DNA from: Platanthera guangdongensis
Lineage: Eukaryota; Streptophyta; Magnoliopsida; Asparagales; Orchidaceae
Assembly: GCA_039583875.1 (NCBI GenBank)
Contig: CM077162.1
Span: 63,904,822 to 63,968,821 of the forward strand
Direction: 5' to 3'
Length of the DNA: 64,000 bases
The position numbers and the translations under genes are program-made. The notes under the pieces are model-generated. The model saw nothing but the letters and a program-made list of their open reading frames with translations, did no database searches and had not been told where the DNA came from. Below are positions 45,279 through 55,072 of the stretch, piece after piece. Position 1 is the first letter of the stretch. Every line of letters begins with the position of its first letter.

Positions 45279-47582
45279 GAAGACTTTGGGATATTTCAAG
45301 AATTCTCTTCACCTAGAACACCTCAGCAAAATGGCATTGCTGAGAGGAAGAATAGAACCTTGATAGAGGCTGGTAGGACCCTACTAAGTGATACATCACT
45401 GCTAGAATATTTCTGGGCTGAAGCAGTTAACACTGCATGCCATGTTATAAATAGGGCTACCATCACTAAAAGGCTTAACAAGACCCCCTATGAAGTTGTG
45501 AAAGGCAGGAAACCAAACTTATCCTATTTTAGGATCTTTGATTGCAAATGCTTCATACTTAACAATGGGAAGTCTTACTTAACTAAGTTTGCTGCCAAGT
45601 CCCAAGAGGGAATTTTTGTTGGGTACAACAATAACAGTAAGGCTTATAGAGTCTACAACTTGACTACACAAGTTGTAGAAGAATCTGTGCATGTAGTTTT
45701 TGATGAGACTAAACTTATTAATAATGAGTTGTCTAGTAGTGTATGCAGCCCCACAGGTTTGACAAAGAAAATGGACAAGCTTACTATAGAAGAAGTGCCT
45801 GCTGCAAGACAGCAAGTAGAAGACAGTAGCTGTTGTCCAGGGGGAGAACAACATGTGCCAATTGCTGAAGAAATCCAAGGAGTACAGCATGATGCAGATG
45901 CTGAAGTGGTTCAACCAGAAGTTAGGATGCCTCCAGCCCACAGGCATCTTAGAGATCATCCAGTAGAGCTGATTATTAGAGATCCAAGACAAGGAGTTCA
46001 AACCAGGAGTAGAAACATGAATGCATCAATTTACTCCAGCTTTCTGTCACAAGTTGAACCTAAGAAGTTTGAAGAAGCAATACAAGATCCACAATGGACT
46101 GAAGCAATGCAAGAAGAGCTTAATCAGTTCAAGAGGTGCAAGGTCTGGGAACTTGTTCCTAAACCTAAAGACCACAATGTAATAGGAACTAAGTGGATCT
46201 ACAGGAATAAGATGGATGAACAAGGGGTCATCATTAAGAATAAGGCTAGACTGATTGCTAAAGGATATAGGCAAGATGAAGGTATTGATTTTGATCAAAC
46301 CTTTGCTCCAGTAGCCAGACTGGAAGCCATAAGAATGTTCTTGGCCTATGCAACCTATCAAGGATTCAAGGTATACCAAATGGATGTCAAGTCAGCATTC
46401 CTAAATGGTAATCTTAAAGAAGAAGTCTATGTGGAGCAGTCTTCAGGTTTTGTTGATCCAACTCTACCTCATCATGTCTATAGACTTAGGAAAGCTTTAT
46501 ATGGGTTAAAGCAAGCCCCTAGGGCTTGGTATGAAACCCTATCTAGTTTCCTCATTGAGAACAAATTCTCAAGGGGGAAAATAGATAAGACTCTATTCCT
46601 TAGGGAATCTAGAGGCAAAGTTATATTAGTCCAAATATATGTAGATGACATTATATTTGGGTCTACTGAAAGCAGCCTTTGCAAAAAGTTTGCAAAACTT
46701 ATGCAAGGTCAGTTTGAGATGAGTAGTATGGGAGAGCTGAAGTTTTTCTTGGGTCTCCAAGTTAAACACACTGAAAGTGGTTTATCCATATGTCAGTCCA
46801 AGTTCACCCTAGAACTCATAAGGAAGTATGGTATGGATTCATCCAGTACCATGAAGACTCCTATGGGGTCAAGTATGTCTCTTAGCAAGGATGATGTAGG
46901 GAAACCTGTAGATGAAACCTTGTATAGAGGGATAGTTGGCTCCCTATTATACTTGACTGCTAGTAGACCTGACATCATGTATGCTACATGTGTTTGTGCC
47001 AGGTATCATGCCTGCCCTAAAGAGTCTCATTTGACATCAGTCAAAAGAATATTGAGATATCTAAAGGGCACTCCCTATCTAGGCCTCTGGTACCCTAGGA
47101 ATGGAGATTTTGATCTAACAGGTTATTCAGATGCAGACATTGCAGGATGCAAAGAGGATAGAAAGAGCACTACTGGAACCTGTCAATTCCTAGGTGGGAG
47201 ACTAATTTCATGGAGTAGCAAGAAGCAAACCAGTGTGGCTATCTCCACTGCAAAGTTAGAGTATGTGGCTGTAGGAAGTTGCTGTGCTCAACTTCTATGG
47301 ATTCAACATCAGCTAGAGGACTATGGATTTCAGGTAAGTAGAACTCCACTTTTTTGTGATTCTACAAGTGCTATTTCAATAGCTAATAACCCTGTATCTC
47401 ATAGTAGAACTAAACATATTGAAATTAAATATCATTTTCTTAGGGAGCATGTAGAAAGAGAAGATATTTTACTTGAATATGTTAAAACTGATAATCAAAT
47501 AGATGATATGTTTACTAAGCCCCTAGAAGAAGCTAAGTTCAACAGATTCAAAATTGAACTAGGAATGATAAACTTAGAGTAA
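45279..47582 (+). CDS. pol: element C, part 2: integrase end, RT and RNase H (open, 5'-truncated)
   Basis: Open for 767 codons from the insertion point to TAA at 47580, the longest undamaged Pol segment in the window. It starts inside integrase just before its last catalytic Glu (AERKNRTL, about 45340), continues through the integrase C-terminus, the RT ([21 protein letters not shown] intact near 46642) and RNase H. RNase H reads TAKLEYVA where A and B have TAESEYV, so the catalytic Glu is Lys. An ATG at 45267 in the LTR of B happens to lie in frame ([10 protein letters not shown]), extending the frame to 771 codons. It cannot encode a complete Pol because PR and most of INT are on the other side of B. 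Confidence 0.88.
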   Translation, partial: EDFGIFQEFSSPRTPQQNGIAERKNRTLIEAGRTLLSDTSLLEYFWAEAVNTACHVINRATITKRLNKTPYEVVKGRKPNLSYFRIFDCKCFILNNGKSYLTKFAAKSQEGIFVGYNNNSKAYRVYNLTTQVVEESVHVVFDETKLINNELSSSVCSPTGLTKKMDKLTIEEVPAARQQVEDSSCCPGGEQHVPIAEEIQGVQHDADAEVVQPEVRMPPAHRHLRDHPVELIIRDPRQGVQTRSRNMNASIYSSFLSQVEPKKFEEAIQDPQWTEAMQEELNQFKRCKVWELVPKPKDHNVIGTKWIYRNKMDEQGVIIKNKARLIAKGYRQDEGIDFDQTFAPVARLEAIRMFLAYATYQGFKVYQMDVKSAFLNGNLKEEVYVEQSSGFVDPTLPHHVYRLRKALYGLKQAPRAWYETLSSFLIENKFSRGKIDKTLFLRESRGKVILVQIYVDDIIFGSTESSLCKKFAKLMQGQFEMSSMGELKFFLGLQVKHTESGLSICQSKFTLELIRKYGMDSSSTMKTPMGSSMSLSKDDVGKPVDETLYRGIVGSLLYLTASRPDIMYATCVCARYHACPKESHLTSVKRILRYLKGTPYLGLWYPRNGDFDLTGYSDADIAGCKEDRKSTTGTCQFLGGRLISWSSKKQTSVAISTAKLEYVAVGSCCAQLLWIQHQLEDYGFQVSRTPLFCDSTSAISIANNPVSHSRTKHIEIKYHFLREHVEREDILLEYVKTDNQIDDMFTKPLEEAKFNRFKIELGMINLE

Positions 47583-47614
47583 GTTTACAGAATTAAAATT
47601 GTCTAAGTAAAAAG

Positions 47615-47943
47615 GTGTCGACACATAGACAAGTCTATGTCGACACAGAATAATGGTGTCGACACTTCAGGAAAAAGGTGTCGACACATCCAGGATGTTG
47701 GTGTCGACACTTCAGAATGTTAGTGTCGACACATGTCCAGTAGGTGTCGACACATCCAAAGTGGTGTCGACACTTATGTTTTACTCAGAATTTTCTAAGT
47801 AAAGTCTCGACAATGTTTCGAGTTATGTTATGTCGACACATAATCAAGTGTCGACACATAAAATCTGTTGGCTAAACTTGTGTCGACACATGTGTGTCGA
47901 GACATTATAAGTCAGTGTCGACACTTGTTGCCAGTGTCGACAC
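47615..47943. repeat. GTGTCGACAC array between pol and ORF3, element C
   Basis: About a dozen copies, co-linear with 25169-25500. Variants include ATGTCGACAC and GTGTCGAGAC at the same places as in A, so the array is inherited as a unit, not re-formed. Confidence 0.9.
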
Positions 47944-47989
47944 ATTTTAAGTTAGCTGTCCCGCCTGTTCATCTTCAAAATCAGAAAGG

Positions 47990-48000
47990 TATAAATAGGG
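47990..48000 (+). promoter_or_regulatory. candidate internal promoter (TATA box) for ORF3, element C
   Basis: TATAAATAGGG, 106 bp before the ORF3 ATG (48096) and about 45 bp after the palindrome array. It is identical in core to the LTR box TATAAATAGG. Confidence 0.65.
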
Positions 48001-48095
48001 TTCTGTCTTTGTTTGTCGACACGCTTTCAAAGTTCCAAGACCAAACCTACTGTGTCGACCCCTCTCTTTTCTAAAGACAAATTCTACAAACCCTA

Positions 48096-50936
48096 ATGAC
48101 ACCTAAGCTTGAGGAGAACGTTAACGAAGGATATGAGCTAGTGCGCGGCGCCTTCGACGATGCTGATCAAGAAATCAAGGCCGTAGTAACCCTAGTCGCC
48201 GATTCTGGGTTAGAGTACTTAGTTTCAGAACCAACTAAGATATGGAAGAAGGAGGTGCTTGGATTCCTTAATGGAGCTACAGTAGATGAATCTGGATACA
48301 GAATCAAATCCATAGTTCATGGAACTAAGGTCAAGGTTTCACCTAAAAATCTGAGGAAGGTGCTCCAGCTACCAAAAACTCAAGATGAAGAAGAAATTAC
48401 TGCATCCAAGACCAGGAAAGCTCTAACCTGGTGTGGACTTGATCGAAAGATGAAGATAGGATCTGTATTTAACAGGAAGGCATGAATAATCAAGGAAAGT
48501 TCATGTCTGAGATTGTTGGAAAGGTCTTACTCAGTAAGCCAGGAGGGCATGACAGAGTGTCTGCCTCCATGTTCAATATAATGACAAGAATTATCTTTAC
48601 TCTAAGAACTGATTGGTCAGTGATAGTCTTTGAGAAAATTAAAGAAAGTCCGAAGAAGCACAATCTGGGCAGAATCATTAGTCTATACCTAGCTGGTGTC
48701 ATACCAGAGGTAATGTGTACTGCTGCAGGAAGCAAGATAAACCACATGAGGAAGATGGATCAAAGGATCTTTTCAAGATGGGACAGGGTGTTGTCAAAGG
48801 ACATGCCAACCCCTGAGAAGACAGTTACTGAGAAGGAGATTCCTCCAAAGAAAAAGAGAAAAACAGCTCCAGTGGCACAAGAGTCCTCCAGCAGTTCTGG
48901 GAGTGAAGAACATGTTGTTTTCACTCCTGATGTTCAAGAGGAAGAGCCTGTAGTGAAGACTCCTGCTCCTCAAGAGATTGCTGAGATCCAGGGGGGAGCT
49001 ACCACAAGCTTGCCCCATCCGCAGGGATCAAAGCCAGGGGGAGCCTCCAGTTGTAGAAGAACCCTCTACACTGGACAGTGAGCAAGCCACCACCATCATA
49101 CAAGAGGTACTCACTGACCTAAATACTTTAGCATATCTTAAAGAAGATGCTGATTTGTCTGATGTTCCTCAGCAAACTCAGCTGCCTAGTCAAGCTCCAG
49201 ATGTTGTTTTAAAAGACATATCTGCTGTACAAGAAGAGATTCCTGATCCAGTAGTTGAAGAGCAAAGAATGTCTCCAGCTTCTTCACCCCCTGAATACAC
49301 CATGGAAGATTTATTTCTAAATCTAGATCAAGCATATTTTGACATGGACAAGGATGCTGCTGAAAAAGATCATGCTGTTGCTGAGGGGGAGCAAGTGCAA
49401 GTTCTGGAAGAGCCTTTAAGGCCAGAAACTGAGAAGGCACCTGATGTGCAAGCTGACAGACCTCCAAGCCCTAAGGATAGGGTTGACATAGCCAGCACTT
49501 CTGCCTCTGAAGATGAGGAGAGTGCTAGAGCAAAGAAAAAGAAACTATATGTCTTCAAGAGAAGAAGTCAAAACTATAAGAAAGCTCTGCAATCTATTGC
49601 CCCACAGCCTATAGTTCAACAAGCTCCATCTGTTGATTATAGTGCATTAATGATTGCAATGCAGATAAAACTGGATGAACAGAGAAAAGCTATAGAGGCT
49701 TATGTAGATGAAGGGCACAAAACTTTGCAGTTTGATCTGGCCCAAGATATAAAGTCTATAAGGTTTAAAATGAACCTTAACAAGAAGGAGATGAATGAAT
49801 GCTTTCACAAAGGTGGAAATGCAGTGGTGTATTTGGCAACACACCAAGAGAAGATCAAAGAACAAGTGGATGATATAGCATTGAAACAAGGATATGTTCT
49901 TGAAAATCAGTTAAGAATGAATGACAACTTGACTGCTTCACATAATGCTATAGTCACTGAATTGAAGAACAAGGCTGCTGAACCTTCTACATCTTCTGCT
50001 ACTATCAAAGCTGAATTTGACAAAGCCTTTCAAGAAGAAATTTCTGCTATTAAGTCTGCAATCCAAGCCTCCCAGAAAGCCATCTCTGAACAACTTCAAA
50101 AGCTCAAACCATTCTTCAAAGAGGGAATCAGATACTTGGATAGTCAAATAAGATTTCAAAAGGATGATGTCAGAGATCATATGGCTAGAGAAGTCATAAA
50201 GGGGGAGAGGGTTTTAGTCAAAGCTAGCTCTGACCATGCAAAGTGGATATCAAATTCCATCAGAGCTACACTGGGCTATCCTCCACTCTGTGATGATGAC
50301 AATGTTGCTGAATCTGGGATTCAAACTGCATATCTTGGAGGTGAGCAACCAGAGGTAGCTCAAGTGATATATCCTCCACCAGATTTTGACATGGTGCAAG
50401 CTGACATTCAGCAGATGTATAGCCCACCTGAGGGCAAGGACCATGTCCATATTGAAAAGGTTGTTAAACCTATATCTGAAGCCATGTAAGAGGCTCTCTA
50501 GAAAGAAGAAGAGACAAGGTTGTCCAAAAAGAGGTTTAGGGAACAAGCAGAACAAAGGCCAGACTTTGAACAGTGGAGCCCTACCTCTCGGAATATAATA
50601 TTAACTGCCTGGAAAGCTGCCAAAGACAATACTCATGACAGGAACAAATGGTTTTCTGAAGCTGAATGGAGGAAACATGAGATCAGACAAGAAGCCATTG
50701 TTCAATACAGAAGGAAGGCAAAGATGGGAAAGCTACCTCCTACTGCAGTGGAGCCTAGCAAGTACTTTCCTAAGCCATATCACTATTTTGAGAGGCAGAA
50801 GATCAAAGCTGAAGAACTCAAAAAGAAAGATCTAAAAGGCAAGAAGCCTGCTGATGCTGAAACTGTTGATGCCCCTGTCAAAGCTCAAGTTCAAGCTGGC
50901 AAGGGAATAGTTATCAAGGAACCTGATCAGAAATAG
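48096..50936 (+). pseudogene. ORF3 of element C, best preserved copy, function unknown
   Basis: ATG at 48096 (MTPKLEENVNEGYELVRGAF) to TAG at 50934, about 945 codons in total. Only four lesions: a lost base near 48478, an extra G near 48995 that restores the frame, and TAA and TAG near 50487 and 50502 where A has CAA and CAG. Regions: N-terminal domain (residues 1 to about 235), basic KKKRK (about 250), acidic Pro/Glu-rich part (about 260-480), coiled-coil-like part (about 510-720) with LDEQRKAIEAYVDEGHKTLQF, a segment with YPPPDFDMVQADI, and a Lys/Arg-rich end. No membrane segment is seen. Conservation of length and motifs in A, B and C argues that the protein was used until recently. Role unknown. 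Confidence 0.8.
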
Positions 50937-51224
50937 ATTAAGATTTTACTTGAAGATTATTTTGTAATCTTTTAAATGTAAAACATTTTTTGTAAACTAC
51001 TGAAAATGTATAAGAAAAATGTTAGAACAATATATGATCAATATATTTCATGATTGTTCTGTGAATGTGTCTATTTCTTATTTGTTCTGAAATGATGATG
51101 TGTATACATGTGTGAATTAATACATGTTTATGTTTACCCTGCTGAATATAACCTTCTTTACATCATTTTGTAATTTTTAATTATGAATGGTGTATATCAT
51201 TGACTAAGGGTTATGACTTCTCCA

Positions 51225-51236
51225 AATAGGGGAGAT
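51225..51236 (+). other. polypurine tract of element C
   Basis: AATAGGGGAGAT just before the 3' LTR, one G shorter than in A. Confidence 0.88.
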
Positions 51237-53361
51237 TGTTGGGTACATTGGTCAAATGTACCTGATTTGAAGAAGCCTCACCCAACTCAATGGTATACAT
51301 CATAATATATTTGATGTATGTTGAGTTTACTTGTGCAGGTTATGTAATCACTGGACTGAAGCAAAAAGTTTCTAAGTCCATGTGTCGACACCCAGAGGGA
51401 AAGTGTCGACACTTAAGAAGACTTGTGTCGACACCCAGACAAGCAGTGTCGACACTTGGAGTCATTGTGTCGACACCTGGGATGCAGAGTCGACACCAGA
51501 CAGTAAGTGTCGACACTTGGAGCTGTGTCGACACTCAGTGAAGAAAAGTGCAGACAGAAAGTGTCGACACAAGGAGCTGTGTCGACACCCAGTGAAGCTG
51601 TGTCTACACCAAAAGTGTCGACACTTGGAGCTGTGTCGACACTCAGCAAAAGTCTGCAGAGACTAAGTTAAAGTGTCGACACTCAGAACAATGTGTCGAC
51701 ACTCAACAGAAGAGTCAGCACTTGAAGTAAGTGTCGACACTCAGCACAATGTGTCGACACACAACCAGAAGAGTCAACACATGAAGTAAGTGTCGACACC
51801 CAGCACAATGTGTCGACACTTAGCTAAAGACTCTACACTTGAAGAAAGTGTCGACACAAGGAGCTGTGTCGACACTTAGCAAAGATCAAAAAGATCAACA
51901 AAATTATTCTAAGTACAAGTGTCGACACTAAGGGAATGTGTCGACACTCAGCTGAAGTCTCAACAAAAAGAAGGTGTGTCGACACAAGGAGCTGTGTCGA
52001 CACTCAGCAAGTATCAACATAGAATACTATGTGTCGACACCAAGAAGTAGTGTCGACACTTGACAAATTCAACACAAGAAGTTGTGTCGACACAAAGGTG
52101 ATGTGTCGACACTTAGAAGAATTCAGTACAGATAGAAGATCAAGTACTTGTGTCGACACTCAATTTCAGTATCGACACCTGAAGAAGAATCTGTGTCGAG
52201 ACATACAAGGAGTTGTGTCGACACCTTGTAGACTTGTGTCGACACTTACACAGCATGTGTCGACACTTGGTCTATAAGTGTCGACACTTAAAGACAGAAA
52301 GTCTCGACACTTTCAGACAGTTAGAGATTTTCAAGAAATGACTGTATGACTTGACAGCTGCCGTTCCAGCCGGTCTACAGCACCTGTCAGAGATATCAGA
52401 AGTCAGTTATGGACCGGACCAGCCGGTTACCATGAAGAAGGCCTATAAATAGGCTCATACAGTTTACAGAAACTGAGTTGTTGAGGTTGATCACATTGTT
52501 GAAGAACAAGTTATTAAAGTGGTACATAGAGTATCAACACAAGAAGATCTTGCAGTCCAAGTGCAGATCTAAGAAGTTGGAGAGAGAGGGCTCCATCTAA
52601 GAAATCAGCCGTTGGAACTAGGCTGAGAAGAAGGGTTCAGATCTATTCTGAATTCTAAGTGGCAGAGGTCAAGGAACAACTGCAGAAGGAGACAATCTTA
52701 TTCAGTTCTACTCAAGAAGCTTTGAAGAAAGCTAAGTCAGATTGAATCCAGCTGAGTTCTTCCAAGAACTCATGAAGAAACTCTCAACTCCCCTCTTTTA
52801 TTTCTGAGTTGTTGAGTTAATATTTGTAATACATTTTTAACTTGTAGGATCCTTTGGATCTGAGTGAATTGTAAGCCTATAATTATAAAGGCTGAGGGTA
52901 GAGCTTGAGAGCCTGAGTGTAGGAGATTGAGATCTCTGAGTGTAGGCCTTGTTGGCTGAGTGTAGGCCTTGGTTGACTGAGTGTAGGCCTTGGTTGGCTG
53001 AGTGTAGGCCTTGATTGGCTGAGTGTAGGCTTTGGGATAAAGCTGAGTTGTAAGGCTTTGGGCCTGAGGTGTAGGAACCAATTTGGGTTCTGAGACAGTG
53101 GAGGAGTTTGGCCGAATCTAGTACACTGCTAGATAGGCGAAGGGGGAAAGTGGATGTACCCATATCTTGGGGAACCACTATAAACCACTGTGTATGCTGT
53201 GCTTGTGCTGTGATTGTTGTTGTGCATGCTGTGTGTTTGCTGTGATAAAATAGTTAGTATTCTGTGATATAACTGATTGCTGCCATTTAAGTTTAAAAAG
53301 GATTAGGTCACCTATTCACCCCACCCCCCCCCCTCTAGGTGTTTAGGTACCATATCTTTCA
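51237..53361 (+). repeat. 3' LTR of element C
   Basis: 2125 bp, TGTTGGGTAC...ATATCTTTCA, with array about 51382-52310, TATA box 52444-52453, tandem GAGTGTAGGCCT repeats about 52900-53040, and a CACCCCACCCCCCCCC run near the end. The right flank is TAATT, not the GGCAT left of element A. Confidence 0.93.
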
Positions 53362-54079
53362 TAATTACACTATCTTGTTTGAGTTTTCATAAAGAATTTT
53401 CATGATTATGATAGGTTATTTTGTGATATTTTTGGAGAAGTTTTGAAAAAAATGTATGCTCAAAAGAAAAGTTTGTTTTTGTTTGGCCAAATCAAAATGA
53501 AAAAAAATATTTATGGCCTTTGTTTTGAAAAAAAAAAAATTTATTTAAAATGAGAATTTTTGAAACTCTTTGTTTTGGTTTAGTACAATTTTAAGCCTCC
53601 CTGTTTATCTTTGAATTCCACTCCTAATCATAATCCTAAACCAAACGCTTCGGTCTTATTAAGTCCTTTTGATTCATGGCTTTTGAATTTTATTTAATAA
53701 CTAAGAAAAGAAGAAAAGTAATTCAGTATTAGTTTCGGATTTAAACTTAGATTTTTGTTATTTAATTGATATAATTATAATACGTTGCTTGGATCTAGTA
53801 ACAACTCAATGTGATTTTTTATTTATGTTGCCTTGTTTAAATCTATTTAAAGAATTTCGTCAAAATTTTGGATGATTTATTTTCGTTATGTAAAGGTTAT
53901 AAAGTTAAACCATACTTAAATAATTGTTTTATATTTACGTTTCACATTCTCCCTACTTGGAATTTCGCATAGTACTTGTGTAAGCATGATTAAAACGTTT
54001 TTGAATTAGTCACTTTTTATGATTAGCTAGTTTTTATATCTTTGCTGGGGGACAAACAAAACTTAAGTTTGGAGGAATT
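53362..54079 (+). other. 3' internal remnant of a Tat/Athila-like gypsy element
   Basis: AT-rich stretch without a usable reading frame. It ends in GGGGGACAAACAAAACTTAAG followed by GTTTGGAGG, a wording typical of the region before the 3' LTR in Athila/Tat elements (known from the family, recalled). It therefore reads as the end of such an element, cut on the left by C. Confidence 0.45.
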
Positions 54080-55072
54080 TGATAGTACGTTTTTAGTCAA
54101 CAATATTAGGGAATTTTCGGATTTTTAAAGCACAAATCATGTCTTGCAAGTGCTTATGTTGACCCCCTTTTGTAAATATTATTGTCCCTAATGCATTTTC
54201 TACTTTTTGCAGGTTTGCACGGCTTTCAGCAAAATTTTGCTGTAACACGCCACAAGGTCACGCCCTACCAGGGCGTGTACCTAGGGCGTGTAGCCTAGAG
54301 GAATGAAGCAACAGGTTCGAAACTGCATTTCTTGGAAAATCAGTGTACACGCCCCCGGTCACGCCCATGTCACCACTACACAGGTGTGTTCCAGAGGCGT
54401 GTCCCCAGGTTTCGAGGAATCTCCACAGCAAGCTCTTTTTCCCACTCCACTGTCGCACCAAAATTATCACGCCCCCGGACACGCCCTGGTCGGGCGTGAC
54501 ATATGGGTGTGTACTCCAATTTCAATGCCCATCACCTCCAGCAGTAAATTGCAGCCAAAAAAGTCGCACCGAAATGGTCACTCCCCACGGACACGCCCTG
54601 GTCGGGCGTGACATATGGGCATGTAACCCAACTACGATGCCCGTCACCTCCAGCATTCAATTTCACCCGAAACCGTCACACCGAATGTGTCACGCCCTAG
54701 GTACACGCCCTGCCCGGGCATGTCAGGGGGGAGTGACTTGACCCGAAAGAAATCTATAAATTGAGCCCATATCCAAGGGTTCAGGTCCATCTTTGGATTG
54801 AGAGGGGACGTTCTACCCTTTAGTTTTCTTGTATATTTCCATGCTTCTTCTCTCCCTCCTCATTTTAAGCTTGTTAATCTAGCTTAGTTTATTTTTTTTG
54901 TATTAGTTATTGTAATTACTTAGTAGCTGAATGTTAATGCTAGCATTGGTTTTCAATTCCAGCACTTGTAATTGTTTATTTCAAGTTGTAGCTCTCTTTC
55001 AGTATAAATAAAAAGGTTACTCTTTTCTTTATGTTCTAAATGCTTTTCTACTTCTCTCCATCCCTCCATTTC
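54080..55072 (+). mobile_element. Tat/Athila-like LTR, truncated by element D
   Basis: Starts TGATAGTACG right after the purine-rich GTTTGGAGG. It contains a cluster of CACGCCC / GGGCGTG dyads (54245-54735) and a TATA box CTATAAATTGAG at 54754, followed by a pyrimidine-rich transcribed-like stretch. No coding sequence. It is interrupted at 55073 by the LTR of D, so its true end is not seen. Confidence 0.55.
54245..54735. repeat. CACGCCC / GGGCGTG dyad cluster in the Tat-like LTR
   Basis: Repeats such as GGACACGCCCTGGTCGGGCG occur twice (from 54478 and 54590), with further CACGCCC and GGGCGTG half-sites (54256, 54268, 54284, 54350, 54690). They sit just upstream of the TATA box at 54754. Motif and family differ from Gypsy-1, but the arrangement is the same. 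Confidence 0.75.

Noticed and set aside
54303..54741. Overlapping frames of 102-132 codons in the Tat-like LTR
   Set aside because: They follow the CACGCCC repeats, overlap each other in different frames and precede a TATA box. No domain is visible.
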